34,942 bases of DNA from Rubripirellula sp. (GCA_028823035.1 JAPKCI010000043.1:1-34942); one strand, 5' to 3'; counted from the first letter of the stretch, positions 1 through 9,156 are shown. The notes: generated from the sequence alone by a model not told the origin. Numbers and translations: made by a program.

Positions 1-53
1 TTCCGCCCTTTCCATCCTTCCCGCCTTTTCCATCCTTTCCGCCTTTTCCATCC
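1..53 (-). repeat. 18-bp coding tandem repeat in the TadE-like gene tail
   Basis: About three copies of an 18-bp unit (plus-strand form TTTCCGCCTTTTCCATCC, with small differences) run to the window edge and may continue beyond it. On the minus strand each unit encodes K-D-G-K-G-G, giving Gly at every third residue. The period is a multiple of three, so the frame is kept. A separate 15-bp duplication at 61-90 encodes K-S-K-S-G twice. Confidence 0.85.
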
Positions 54-535
54 TTGTCGCCAGATTTAGACTTGCCAGATTTAGACTTCTTGTTCTTTTT
101 CCCGCCTGGTCCTGGCGGTTCATTTCCTTCCGACTCGGCGGGCATGACACAAACACCGAGCAGTGTCTTGTCAGTCATGAAACTGGGTGCAAACCAAGAC
201 ACGTCGGTGTAGGGCACGCTGACATTCACCGAAACGGTCTCGAAGGGTCCCAATTCAGTTGGCGGATCTGGCGAGACGGTAACCGTATAGCCCGTCAGGT
301 TTGCCATATCCATGGCAGTATCGACAATCTCGATCACATCGCTCTTGTCACTATATTCAGCAACTGCAACCCGACATCCAGCCCGGGCAGCTTCCTCCAA
401 AACATGTTTGACCATAACGGCACGCCCGATTTCAATGCTACCGAGCAGAAAAACAAGCAGGACAGGAATAACCACAGCCAACTCGACCATGGCGGCGCCG
501 CGTCGCTTAAGCAGTTTGCGATAAGAAACAATCAT
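1..535 (-). CDS. TadE-like pilin/assembly protein, C-terminus cut by window edge
   Basis: The minus frame opens at ATG 533-535 and stays open to base 1 (178 codons visible, no stop). Residues 1-13 are basic (MIVSYRKLLKRRG) and are followed by a hydrophobic segment at about 14-43 containing Glu18 in the context AAMVELAVVIPVLLVFLLGS. This matches the class III prepilin-type N-terminus of TadE-like proteins of tight-adherence (Flp) pilus systems. A globular part follows to about residue 145, then a low-complexity basic tail (KKNKKSKSGKSKSGDKDGKG) passing into K-D-G-K-G-G repeats. TadE family members are membrane-anchored pseudopilins needed for pilus assembly. The Lys/Gly tail is not part of the usual family and may be an expansion. 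No tad neighbours are visible because the window ends here. Family call is good; the full length is unknown. Confidence 0.8.
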   Translation of the reverse strand, partial: MIVSYRKLLKRRGAAMVELAVVIPVLLVFLLGSIEIGRAVMVKHVLEEAARAGCRVAVAEYSDKSDVIEIVDTAMDMANLTGYTVTVSPDPPTELGPFETVSVNVSVPYTDVSWFAPSFMTDKTLLGVCVMPAESEGNEPPGPGGKKNKKSKSGKSKSGDKDGKGGKDGKGGKDGKGG

Positions 536-732
536 GGAACGTCCCAGATACTTTTGCGGGATTATGAAAAGTGATGTCCCTTGGACATGCCTAGTTGAAC
601 GCTATGCTGATCTCAGATATTGGAAGCGATTTATCATGTTTATATCCATCTGTTTTTCTAAAGATGGGTGGAATTTGCTGGTTGCAACGATTACATCGGT
701 CGCATAAACGGGGCAGCAAATCCCTCTTTCCG

Positions 733-2103
733 TCAGCTGATGATTTCATGAACAACCCGTCCCAGTCCGTTGGTCGCGGTCTGTTCACGACCACCGAACT
801 GATAGGTAAGGCGTTCCTCATCGATCCCCATCAGATGCAGCACGGTGGCATGCAAATCAGGCATGCTGACGGAATCCTGGATTGGCAAGTATCCAAATTC
901 GTCTGTTTCGCCGTATCGGAACCCACGTTTCACTCCACCGCCAGCCATCCACATCGTGAACCCATAGGGATTGTGGTCCCGGCCATCCTTGTCTTGCGAC
1001 ACCGGTGCCCTGCCAAATTCTCCACCCCAGATAACGAGGGTCGAGTCAAGCAACCCACGTTGTTTGAGGTCTGCTAACAAAGCGGCAATCGGCTGATCTG
1101 TTTCGTAGCAGTTTTTGGCATGTCCAGTGACCAGGTCACCGTGCTGATCCCAGTTATTCTCGTATCCACCGTGATAGATCTGTATGAACGGCACTTCCTG
1201 TTCAACCATCCTCCGTGCCAACAGACACTGCGCCCCAAAATACTTGCACTTGGGATCGTTGATCCCATACTGATCCAGAGTAGCCGCAGTTTCGGATGAC
1301 AGATCAGCCAATACGGGTACGGAAGACTGCATCTTATAGGCCGTTTCAAACGCTCTAGCCCGAGCCTCCAACTGCTGGACACCGGAGTAACGCTCAATTG
1401 AACGTTCATTGAGCCAATTCAGCAATTCCAACTGTGCTTCCTGCGTCGAACGCGAGAGACCATCGGGACGCTTAAGATGAAGAATTGGATGCTTTCCTGA
1501 TCGGAACAACGTTCCCTGATTTTCCGCAGGCAGGAACCCGGAACTCCATAGATTGGCACCTCCCTCGGGTGCGCTTCGATAGTCGTACATGACCACATAT
1601 TCGGGAAGATCACGTTTTTCGTTAGCCAATCCATAGGTCGCCCACGACCCAACATTGGGTGCCCCAACCTGCTGGCGTCCGGTATTAACAACGTAACAGG
1701 CTGGGACATGATTCTGTTCGTTTGAACCACACGCATTCAAGAACGTGATTTCATCAACGTGCTTGGCCAACCGCGGAAATACACTGGACACAAACTGTCC
1801 ACTCTCACCGTACTGCCGGAACTCATAGGGCGATTTCATGATATTGCCGGGATAAGGAAACAGTGTCCGAATCTTTCCGGGGAACGGCTTGCCGTCCATC
1901 TTCGTCAACAATGGCTTGGGATCAAACAGATCGATGCCGGACGGGCCACCGTTCATGAACAACCAAATCACTGATTTGGCTTTGTTTGCCGGAAGATGGA
2001 CATTGGTGGAATTGGCCGCACCTTCACTCTGCAGCATTGACGAAAGTGCGAGCATCCCCATACCGCCCCCAGCGCGCGACAGCAGTTCTCTGCGGGTCAA
2101 CAT
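733..2103 (-). CDS. DUF1501 protein, Tat-type export signal
   Basis: 456 residues. The N-terminus MLTRRELLSRAGGGMGMLAL carries a twin-arginine-type motif and a hydrophobic stretch, so export by Tat is likely. The core has the features of DUF1501, a family with an alkaline phosphatase/sulfatase-like fold: VIWLFMNGGPSGIDLFDPKP near residue 45, then LDSTLVIWGGEFGRAPVSQ and GRDHNPYGFTMWMAGGGVKR in the C-terminal third, and DLHATVLHLMGID near the end. Reaction and substrate are unknown for the family. It lies 43 bp downstream of the DUF1549/DUF1553 gene on the same strand, the standard planctomycete pairing, so the two are probably co-transcribed and act in the same exported complex or pathway. 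No clear terminator was seen between the stop and 600. Confidence 0.93.
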   Translation of the reverse strand: MLTRRELLSRAGGGMGMLALSSMLQSEGAANSTNVHLPANKAKSVIWLFMNGGPSGIDLFDPKPLLTKMDGKPFPGKIRTLFPYPGNIMKSPYEFRQYGESGQFVSSVFPRLAKHVDEITFLNACGSNEQNHVPACYVVNTGRQQVGAPNVGSWATYGLANEKRDLPEYVVMYDYRSAPEGGANLWSSGFLPAENQGTLFRSGKHPILHLKRPDGLSRSTQEAQLELLNWLNERSIERYSGVQQLEARARAFETAYKMQSSVPVLADLSSETAATLDQYGINDPKCKYFGAQCLLARRMVEQEVPFIQIYHGGYENNWDQHGDLVTGHAKNCYETDQPIAALLADLKQRGLLDSTLVIWGGEFGRAPVSQDKDGRDHNPYGFTMWMAGGGVKRGFRYGETDEFGYLPIQDSVSMPDLHATVLHLMGIDEERLTYQFGGREQTATNGLGRVVHEIIS

Positions 2104-2146
2104 GGTAAACAGACTCTATTCAATGCGGAAAAAACGGGGATTGCGA

Positions 2147-4534
2147 TCAATTGAAGTACCAGAGTTCATTACTCATCAGCAGAACCTGTACAAAATCACC
2201 GATTCCATTGCCCTGGTCCAGGAACTGTTGCACACGAATGATTTCTTCTTCGTCAGCTCTTCGTCCCAACAGACGCAAGAACAGGCGTTGTATGGCGCCC
2301 TCGACCTGGTACCTGCTGTCAGCAAAGGCGCGTTCTGCAATCTGCTCTGACTGCGTCCGAATGAAACTGTCATTCCACAAGGCAAGAGATTGGGTGGGCA
2401 CCGTTGTGTCGCGACGCTGAGGACACGAGATGATGCCTCCCGGGAAGTCAAACAGGTGAAGAAAGGGAAGCGGGTTGGTTCTTTTTTTTATGGCGTAAAC
2501 GCTACGACGCCAGATTTCCGGACGATCAATGATCACTGAGGGCCAGGTTGCATCAGGATCATCTGCATTACGATTCAAGATGGCAGCTCGTGGTATCGGC
2601 GACTGAAAACCAGGCCCATACAAGCGATCGTTCAAGGCACCGCTTTGATATAGCAGCGAGTCGTGGAACATCTCTGCCGTCAAGCGTTGTCGCCACCACC
2701 TGTGAAACAACGCGCGATCAGACTCCTGAGCTCCATCAGATGCCTGACGGTAGGTCGCACTGCAAAGAATCAAGCGGTGGATATGCTTGATGTCCCACCC
2801 GTGGGAAACCAACTCATAAGCGAGCCAGTCCAGCAGGTCCTGATGACTGGGAGCAGCCCCCTCACGACCCAAATTGCTGGGTGTGTCGACAATGCCTTTC
2901 CCGAAGTGATGCAGCCACACCCGGTTCACTGCGACTCTTGCAGTCACAGGACCTGCACCCGCGTGCAGATCCGTGATCCAGTTGGCAAACGCTGCACGGG
3001 GTCTCGCAACGTCTGCCCCAAAGTCCCATGCTTGCCAGTGGTGATGGATCTGGCTGTCCTCCGCGATTCCAATTGATTCTGGAAATCGAGGCCCCACTTC
3101 GTCACCCGGTTGGTTCAGCGATCCGCCCCAAAGCACAGGTGTCATTTCAACGCCACTGCCATTGATTACTAATCCCTGTAGCGGTCGCTCGGGAAGACTG
3201 GCATAGGCGTTGTCGATTTGGCTTATCAGAAAATCATACCGCTCGCGATCTTTTTCAAGCGGCTCTGTATCATCATCGATGAAGGAATCATCCACGAACA
3301 GGCAACGATTACACATCGAGAGCAACCGCAATTGTTCCTTGTTATTCGGATCCAGAGGCAGACGCAGGATTGCTTTCTCTTCATCCGAAAATTCGAGTTC
3401 TTCGATGTTTTCATCCCGCGCACTGAGCAGCCGCAACTGCCGGATCTCTTCCTCGTACGCATCCACGTCCCGAAACGCTTGACCGGCATCTCGATCCAAA
3501 TAGCCAATGTCCCGCTGCGTCCCACGAAAGACAGAAACGAGCGCATAGTACTCGTCAATGGCGACGTCATCGTAGGGATGGTCATGGCAGCGTGCACAGC
3601 CAATGCTGATCCCCAGCATCGCACTACCGATGGTCGACACGACATCGTCTAACTCATCAAATCTTTCGGACTCTTGAGGCATGAAAGTATTGAAAGGAGC
3701 CGCCGTCAGGAACCCGGTCGCCGCAACCGCTAATGGATTTTCACCAGCCAGTTCGTCCCCGGCAATCTGCCACCTCAGAAATTGGTCCCAGGGCAAGTTG
3801 TGATTCAATGCCCAGATAACGAAGTCCCGGTAGGGATAGGCATTCGGGCGCAGCTCATCTTCTTCATAACCGTTGCTGTCAGCATACCTTGCAAGATCCA
3901 GCCAGTACTGCGCCCAATGCTCGCCAAAGCGATGACTATTGAGTAGCTTGTCAACCAAACGATCGAGTGCTTCACCATTGACCGATGGAGAGTCGGAAAG
4001 TTCTGTGTCCAAGGGTGTCAGCCCCGTGATCCCCAATTGCAGTCGGCGAATCAAAGTTTGCTTGTCGGCTGGTGGCCCGAGGGTTTTCCCATGCGATTGC
4101 AGCTTTGCTTCGATAAAATAATCAATGGAGTTACGCGCATAGCGATTGTCGCTAGGTGGAACAGTCACACGGTCGAGTGCTTGAAACGCCCAATGACCAT
4201 CGACACCCCCAGATACCGTGCTGGCAAACGGCGACTCAATCGCAGCCGAATCGACTCCGGTCTTCTGCATCCGCTGGCTTGCTAACTCAATCAGGCGCGC
4301 CCATCTCTCGGTTTCAATCAGCACTTCCCTGTCTTGAGCGGCGACTTCGGCAAGTCGCTTAAGGTAGGGGCGTTGTGCCACAGCCTCACGCTTCGATTTC
4401 ACGACGGACGTCAGAGCCGAATGGAACTCACCAGCCTGCAACCTAAGCAGCCAATGACTGACAACAAAAAAGATGGAACAGACACCCACAAAAATGATCA
4501 ATCTTCGAATCGCGTTGTGTGACGGAAGATTCAT
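2147..4534 (-). CDS. DUF1549/DUF1553 protein without the usual PSCyt1 cytochrome domain
   Basis: 795 residues. Residues 1-33 form a basic start and one hydrophobic segment (LIIFVGVCSIFFVVSHWLL), a signal anchor or uncleaved signal. The DUF1549 part includes SIDYFIEAKLQSHGK, HRFGEHWAQYWLDLARYADS and GFLTAAPFNTF. The central motif IGCARCHDHPYDDVAIDEYY contains the C-x-x-C-H of this family. The DUF1553 part follows in the C-terminal third (ARVAVNRVWLHHFGKGIV, HRLILCSATYRQASDG). Unlike most relatives, including the 957-residue paralogue at 21683-24556, no PSCyt1 c-heme domain precedes DUF1549; residues 35-110 are instead helical and charged. The gene is first in a pair with DUF1501. Function of the family is unproven; a periplasmic redox or polymer-degradation role is only inferred. 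Confidence 0.92.
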   Translation of the reverse strand: MNLPSHNAIRRLIIFVGVCSIFFVVSHWLLRLQAGEFHSALTSVVKSKREAVAQRPYLKRLAEVAAQDREVLIETERWARLIELASQRMQKTGVDSAAIESPFASTVSGGVDGHWAFQALDRVTVPPSDNRYARNSIDYFIEAKLQSHGKTLGPPADKQTLIRRLQLGITGLTPLDTELSDSPSVNGEALDRLVDKLLNSHRFGEHWAQYWLDLARYADSNGYEEDELRPNAYPYRDFVIWALNHNLPWDQFLRWQIAGDELAGENPLAVAATGFLTAAPFNTFMPQESERFDELDDVVSTIGSAMLGISIGCARCHDHPYDDVAIDEYYALVSVFRGTQRDIGYLDRDAGQAFRDVDAYEEEIRQLRLLSARDENIEELEFSDEEKAILRLPLDPNNKEQLRLLSMCNRCLFVDDSFIDDDTEPLEKDRERYDFLISQIDNAYASLPERPLQGLVINGSGVEMTPVLWGGSLNQPGDEVGPRFPESIGIAEDSQIHHHWQAWDFGADVARPRAAFANWITDLHAGAGPVTARVAVNRVWLHHFGKGIVDTPSNLGREGAAPSHQDLLDWLAYELVSHGWDIKHIHRLILCSATYRQASDGAQESDRALFHRWWRQRLTAEMFHDSLLYQSGALNDRLYGPGFQSPIPRAAILNRNADDPDATWPSVIIDRPEIWRRSVYAIKKRTNPLPFLHLFDFPGGIISCPQRRDTTVPTQSLALWNDSFIRTQSEQIAERAFADSRYQVEGAIQRLFLRLLGRRADEEEIIRVQQFLDQGNGIGDFVQVLLMSNELWYFN

Positions 4535-4991
4535 GGATCGAACAGAATTGTTAGCAGGAAACCGTGCAGGCTACTTCGCCCAGAGTCTCTTAGCTCATTC
4601 CGATAAGATGTCAAAGGTTAACCATTGTGAAGGGACGTTTTGTTACAAGAATCGCATCGACGAGGCACCTTTTTCCAACTGGGACACCTGCATGCCCGCC
4701 GTTTGCCGCCGTCAACCGCCATCAGAGAACCACAAGCAACTGGCTGCAGCAGTTGCCCAGCAACTTGATCGAAACCAAACTAAACGACACCCACCAAAAA
4801 GCATGGTGACACCGCTAGGGCTGCAACCACCGGGGAATTTCAAGTTCGTTCGCGTCGCCGCCTCAGTCTGCCAACAGCTGTGACCGGTTGAACAATCGTG
4901 CTAAACCCGACAACCGGAAAAACCGGAAAAAACGCACAGTCAACTGAGACGAACGCCTGTTAGCCCCATGACACGAATGACAATCCCTATA

Positions 4992-5043
4992 ATCCGCAAG
5001 GCACCCACCGATGGCTGATCCGCAAGGCACCCACCGATGGCTG
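4992..5043. repeat. Tandem duplication, 26-bp unit, 2 perfect copies
   Basis: Copies at 4992-5017 and 5018-5043 are identical. Each begins ATCCGCAAGGCACC and ends CGATGGCTG. A partial third start (AAATCCG) follows. The sequence is unlike the other arrays of the window. Confidence 0.95.
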
Positions 5044-5198
5044 AAATCCGTCAGTTGCACCTAAGGATACGGGAGTCGAAACAGGCTCTGAAGTGAAAGC
5101 AATGCGTCCCCTGTACAAATTCCGCTCCACACACGGGCAATACCCGTTCTCCGTAGAAAATGCTGATCACTTTGGCAACCCTGCACTCCAGGACGCGA

Positions 5199-5294
5199 CA
5201 ACCTGAAACGCAGCGAACCCAACAACCTGAAACGCGGCGAACCCAACAACCTGAAACGCGGCGAACCCGACAACCTGAAACGCGGCGAACCCGA
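5199..5294. repeat. Tandem array, 24-bp unit, 4 copies
   Basis: Copies at 5199-5222, 5223-5246, 5247-5270 and 5271-5294. Each begins CAACCTGAAACGC and ends GCGAACCCRA; copy 1 differs at one internal base and copies 3-4 have G in place of A near the end. The unit is a multiple of three, so frames crossing it stay open; this explains several spurious ORFs. It ends 105 bp before the MFS start. Confidence 0.95.
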
Positions 5295-5399
5295 AGCTCT
5301 GGCCATAAAAGCCCGCCGTCGCATATCCAGAAATGACCCGTCCGAAATCGCAAGGCCGAGTTCGATCGACCTTTTCATCCTGATCAAAGTTCCGACCTG

Positions 5400-6629
5400 A
5401 TGCCACTTATCTACACCCTTGTGTTTCTGGGATTCTTTGCCAGCGCTCTTGTATCTCCGGTGCTTTCACCAATGTTCCTGCATCCGTCCGAGCATGGTGT
5501 GCTGGCGACTGGCACTAGCACTGCCACCCGAGCCTTTCTACTTGGGCTCGCGATGTCGATGATGCGACTTGGCGAGTTCATCGGGTCACCGATTCTGGGT
5601 CAGGTTTCTGATCGCTTCGGCAGAAAGCTGGTTCTGGCCGCTGCGATGGCCATCACTGCTGTTGGCAATGCCGTCATTGCATGGTCGATTCAGGCAGACA
5701 CCGTCTGGATCATCATCGCGGGACAGTTTTTCATCGGCTTTGCCGGCGTGCTGCTGGTGCTGGCCCAGTCAGAGGTAGCACACTGGTCGACCGGTGCCGA
5801 AAAGACCCGGCGATTCGGCCTGATCTACATGGCAAGCAGCATGGCTTACGTCTTCGCACCAGTACTGGGAGGCCATCTGGCAGACAAGAAGCATTTCAGC
5901 TTTGCGTCTTACTCCCTGCCTTTCTATGCCGCTGCTGCCATCTGCGGCCTGTGTACGCTACTCATCCTGTGGCGTTTCCCGTCGTCAAAGCCAACCCCGA
6001 CATCCAAAGGACGGATTCGTATCGTACAAGAAATCAGTGAGATGGGAGACGCCTTTCGACTGGCCCCGTTTCGATCACTCCTGCTGGTCAATTTCTTTTT
6101 GTATCTGGGTATCGACTTTGTCTTTCAGTTCAACCCGGTCTACTTTGTGCAACAGTGGCAATTCACTTCATCGCAGGTGGGTTGGCTGATGTCTTACACC
6201 AGCGTCTCCATGGTTGCCACGCAATGGTTGTTGATCAAACCCATCGGCAAACGCTGGACACCACGGATCATCACAACCGCCACCGCAGTCTCGCTGGGTG
6301 TACTATTGACGCTGCTGATCACACCGGAGCACTGGCAATGGCTATGTCTGCTGCTTCCCTTGATCGGTGCTTCAATGGCCTTGGGGACGACGAACATGTC
6401 TGCATTGCTGTCGGATACCGCTCCTGACGAATCGCAGGGCAGGATGCTGGGCGTTTCCCACTCGGTTCGCGTATTGGGTTCCGCTCTGTTGTGCTTCGCG
6501 GGCGGAATTCTGGCCGGACTGTCGCCACAGTATCCCATTCTTGTGGGGGCCGTTGCATCAGTGATTGCAGCGATTTTACTGATCGCGGGCAGTCGCAAAG
6601 CCAGCAGACCGGTCGCAGACAGCGGTTGA
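5400..6629 (+). CDS. MFS transporter (DHA1-like)
   Basis: 409 residues, about 12 hydrophobic segments. Loop 2-3 carries the MFS motif A, GQVSDRFGRK, at residues 67-76. A second-half pattern (DESQGRMLGVSHSVRVLGSA, about residues 341-360) is the TetA/DHA1-type loop 10 motif. The family exports or imports small molecules with proton coupling; the substrate cannot be read from sequence. The ATG at 5400 overlaps an upstream in-frame-neutral TGA and lacks a clear Shine-Dalgarno. The gene stands alone: repeats lie upstream and a convergent DUF1559 gene downstream. Multidrug or metabolite efflux is the most economical guess. Confidence 0.88.
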   Translation: MPLIYTLVFLGFFASALVSPVLSPMFLHPSEHGVLATGTSTATRAFLLGLAMSMMRLGEFIGSPILGQVSDRFGRKLVLAAAMAITAVGNAVIAWSIQADTVWIIIAGQFFIGFAGVLLVLAQSEVAHWSTGAEKTRRFGLIYMASSMAYVFAPVLGGHLADKKHFSFASYSLPFYAAAAICGLCTLLILWRFPSSKPTPTSKGRIRIVQEISEMGDAFRLAPFRSLLLVNFFLYLGIDFVFQFNPVYFVQQWQFTSSQVGWLMSYTSVSMVATQWLLIKPIGKRWTPRIITTATAVSLGVLLTLLITPEHWQWLCLLLPLIGASMALGTTNMSALLSDTAPDESQGRMLGVSHSVRVLGSALLCFAGGILAGLSPQYPILVGAVASVIAAILLIAGSRKASRPVADSG

Positions 6630-6743
6630 AGACTGCCGCATGCGTTGCCAGCTTTCACAAACGATGACATGAAGAGTTTTCTGCCATGCCGTCATCATGC
6701 AGTCGGTTCAGGGCGAGTCCACGGAATGCGTTACCCATTTCAC

Positions 6744-6773
6744 AAAAAAACCCCGCCCGAACTGCGGGCGAGG
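6744..6773 (-). terminator. Rho-independent terminator of the DUF1559 gene
   Basis: Read on the minus strand, arms 6765-6773 and 6751-6759 pair over 9 bp (one G-T wobble, G+C rich) around a 5-nt loop, and are followed by seven T (6744-6750). It lies 28 bp after the DUF1559 stop. This is the clearest terminator in the window. Confidence 0.93.
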
Positions 6774-6801
6774 TTCAACGCATGAATTGGATCAGCAGAA
6801 C

Positions 6802-8034
6802 CTACTGGTTCAACTGTTCTTCAACCATTTCGTTACTGGCCTTGGTTCCCAAAGCGCCCCAAAGACCGTAAGGGCTTTCTCGGCCGACGCCGCCATCCGG
6901 ACCGCGTCCATCACCGTTGTCGCGTCCATAAATCACATGGTTCTGATCACCAGCCTCGATCGAATCGGTGATGAAGATCACCGCTCCGTCGCCCATCAGG
7001 ATGTGAGCCCCCCCTTGGTGATAACTCGAGGCGCAAAAAGCGCCAGCCTGTCCATGCCATCGCTGAATATTATAGCTGTTAGGCGGAGTGATCGTGTGGA
7101 AGGAACTGAACTCCAAACGCCCATCAGACCAAAGGCGACCACGTTGATGGGTGGGGTTATTCTCGTAACATGGTTTTCCGCCGCAGGGCGACAGGCCGCC
7201 GGTGGCGGGGTTGGTGTTAATGTAAGCAGGACGCTCGGGGTCGAGATACTGTTTGAAATACGCAGGTGGCTGGTCCCACGAAGTGTTGTCAAACTCTATT
7301 TGAGTCGCGGAGGCTCGCAAGTCCCGTGCCCCGACAACACACTCACCACCCATGATGGTGTTGGAGAGACCATCGGTGATGTCACGGAATTTCGTAAAGT
7401 GCCGAGTGCGGAACACACCACGTGCCCAACGCTCGGAATCTTCTTCGCCCCAAACACCACCACTGTAGGCTTGGCCTTGATTGTTGACACCGCTCTCGCT
7501 CTGCTCGAAGAAGGAGTCTCCTGCACAAGCTGTGTAGTTATTGAACGCAACTCGGGTTCCAACCGGTTGAGTGGGATCGCTCGGACAGCGGAAGGTTGGA
7601 ACCTGGGTCAACCACGGTTGGTAGTTCTCGTTCCAAGGGGCCGGGCCCATCGCTGGATAGGGCGGATTCCTGATCGCACCGGTCCGGTTGACGGCGAGGG
7701 GGTTTGAAATCTGCTCCCACAAAGCCTGTTGCTCAACGAACGGGGTAATCCCCACCAACCAACTCAACCAAAAAATGTTGCTATTGTCAGCACCCATGCC
7801 AGCTGTTTCATGTGTCCCACCAGCCAGCATTGGCAGGTTCTTGTAAGCAGCGTGATAATTATGCAGGCCAAGGCCAATCTGCTTGAAGTTGTTACTGCAA
7901 CTCATACGGCGAGCCGCTTCACGGGCCGCCTGGACGGCGGGCAGCAGCAACCCAACCAATACGCCGATAATGGCGATAACAACCAGCAACTCCACGAGCG
8001 TGAAGCCGTATCTTGGATATCTCGATTTTGACAT
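6802..8034 (-). CDS. DUF1559 pseudopilin-like protein
   Basis: 410 residues from the chosen ATG at 8034, which has AGGA 8 nt upstream (8043-8046); a start at 8067 is possible but adds residues before the type IV prepilin motif. The N-terminus RYGFTLVELLVVIAIIGVLV has the prepilin peptidase site Gly10/Phe11 and Glu15 (the Glu5 of mature pilins). This is followed by LLLPAVQAAREAARRMSCSN, the DUF1559 hallmark. Near the C-terminus HQGGAHILMGDG fits the H-X9-DG signature. Planctomycetes carry tens to hundreds of these secreted pseudopilin-like proteins; their roles are unknown, with surface fibres or secretion adaptors suggested. It follows the lacI gene on the same strand at 114 bp and ends in a strong terminator. 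Confidence 0.95.
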   Translation of the reverse strand: MSKSRYPRYGFTLVELLVVIAIIGVLVGLLLPAVQAAREAARRMSCSNNFKQIGLGLHNYHAAYKNLPMLAGGTHETAGMGADNSNIFWLSWLVGITPFVEQQALWEQISNPLAVNRTGAIRNPPYPAMGPAPWNENYQPWLTQVPTFRCPSDPTQPVGTRVAFNNYTACAGDSFFEQSESGVNNQGQAYSGGVWGEEDSERWARGVFRTRHFTKFRDITDGLSNTIMGGECVVGARDLRASATQIEFDNTSWDQPPAYFKQYLDPERPAYINTNPATGGLSPCGGKPCYENNPTHQRGRLWSDGRLEFSSFHTITPPNSYNIQRWHGQAGAFCASSYHQGGAHILMGDGAVIFITDSIEAGDQNHVIYGRDNGDGRGPDGGVGRESPYGLWGALGTKASNEMVEEQLNQ

Positions 8035-8121
8035 GTAAAAATTCCTGAAAGTTTTCGAATGGAACAATAGAAGGCCGAAACAAAAAACAAAACGATCAGT
8101 TGCATCTCAATGCATGATCAA

Positions 8122-8150
8122 AGGGGACAGGGTTCCGAACAAAATCCCCT
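8122..8150 (-). terminator. Weak stem-loop overlapping the lacI stop codon
   Basis: On the minus strand AGGGGA (8145-8150) can pair with TCCCCT (8122-8127) across 17 nt that contain a smaller GTTC/GAAC complement, followed by only a short T run. It begins within the lacI stop codon. It may attenuate read-through into the DUF1559 gene; the poor T tract keeps this uncertain. Confidence 0.35.
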
Positions 8151-9156
8151 AACGCAATCTCGCCACAGACTCCCTTCGCTGAAGTTCGACTGGCAAGCTT
8201 GGAAGCTCGTAGGGCTCCCCATGAATTAATTTCACAAGAGCACTGGCAGCAGCCTCACCCATCTCGACTGCGGGCTGTCTCATCGTTGTCAGTGGTGGAG
8301 TCACAAATGCGGACTCAGCCTGATCATCGAATCCCACCAGAGAGACATCCTCTGGCACACGCAATCCATGACGATGCAACGCAAGCCTGGCACCAAAGGC
8401 AACCATGTCATTGGCAGCGAAGACCGCAGTAAATTGAACCCCGCGGGAGATGAGCGAGTTCACCGCCATCACTCCAGATTGCGCACTGAAATCGCCCTGA
8501 AAGATCAGATCCGGATCAAACTCGATCCCCGACTCGGACAACGCCTTGGCATAGCCTTCAAAGCGTTGGATGGCGTCAGGATGCTGCTTGATTCCCCGTA
8601 TCAAAGCGATTCTTGAGTGACCGAAATTGACCAAATGATTCGTGGCCTCGTAACCAGCCCGAACGTTGTCCACATGAATGCACTGGTTGTCCCAGCCAAC
8701 AAGTTCACGAGCTACCACAATCGTGGGTAGCCGATCCCTTAGTTCATTGAGTTGCTCGACCGGAACATCACCTCCGATCAGAAGCAATCCGTCCACACGC
8801 CTGCCGATCAAAGTACGAATCAACTCAGTCTCGGTACTTTGCTTCCACTGACCATCGACAAAGATGGGTGAGTAACCGCTGCCCGCAAGCCCATGGATGA
8901 CCCCTTGGGATAGTGCATCATAATACGGGCTACCAATGTTCTGAGTGAGCACTCCCAGAGTCATCGACCGACCGCCAGCTAAACTTCGCGCGACCACATT
9001 GGGCTCAAAACCGAGCTTCTTCATGGCCTCCGTGACAGCAGTTCTCTTGTCTTCGTTGACCGAGGAACTGTTATTCAGGACGCGGGAAACCGTACTTTTT
9101 GACACACACGCGTGATCCGCGATGTCCTGAATCGTTGCTTCACCCCTCTGTTGCAT
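8149..9156 (-). CDS. LacI-family transcriptional regulator of the beta-glucan operon
   Basis: 335 residues from the ATG at 9156, which has AAGG about 7 nt upstream; the longer frame to 9207 adds residues not expected before the helix-turn-helix. Residues 7-38 (ATIQDIADHACVSKSTVSRV and following LNN) form the LacI DNA-binding domain with the hinge helix near RSLAGGRS. The rest is a periplasmic-binding-protein-like effector domain (GVLTQNIGSPYYDALSQGV, GLLLIGGDVP, AVFAANDMVAFGARLALH, VSLVGFDDQAES). Family members bind a sugar signal and release palindromic operators. It is divergent from the GPH-phosphorylase-GH16 operon, with two matching palindromes in between, so it very probably represses that operon, with a beta-glucan oligosaccharide or its breakdown product as inducer. 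Confidence 0.93.
   Translation of the reverse strand: MQQRGEATIQDIADHACVSKSTVSRVLNNSSSVNEDKRTAVTEAMKKLGFEPNVVARSLAGGRSMTLGVLTQNIGSPYYDALSQGVIHGLAGSGYSPIFVDGQWKQSTETELIRTLIGRRVDGLLLIGGDVPVEQLNELRDRLPTIVVARELVGWDNQCIHVDNVRAGYEATNHLVNFGHSRIALIRGIKQHPDAIQRFEGYAKALSESGIEFDPDLIFQGDFSAQSGVMAVNSLISRGVQFTAVFAANDMVAFGARLALHRHGLRVPEDVSLVGFDDQAESAFVTPPLTTMRQPAVEMGEAAASALVKLIHGEPYELPSLPVELQRRESVARLR

Larger units (their letters stand above)
4535..5399. other. Gene-free spacer of 865 bp with two repeat arrays
   Basis: No open frame here has recognisable family features. The spacer holds the arrays at 4992-5043 and 5199-5294 and a small direct repeat CCGGAAAAA at about 4915-4935. A minus-strand frame at 4863-5060 contains a C-x-x-C-H by chance (see rejected items). 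The MFS gene begins exactly at the end of the spacer. Confidence 0.6.

Noticed and set aside
595-1077. Long plus-strand frames opposite the DUF1501 gene (and similar ones opposite other genes)
   Set aside because: They lie antisense to well-supported genes and show no family features; high G+C at third positions of the real gene keeps the shadow frames open.
4863-5060. Minus-strand frame with C-H-S-C-H in the spacer before the MFS gene
   Set aside because: A c-heme motif alone in a 65-residue frame without signal peptide, partly made of the 26-bp repeat; no other cytochrome feature is present.
5051-5406. Three overlapping minus-strand frames of 79-108 residues with repeats
   Set aside because: They stay open only because the 24-bp array unit is a multiple of three; all three frames are equally repetitive and none has flanking conserved sequence.
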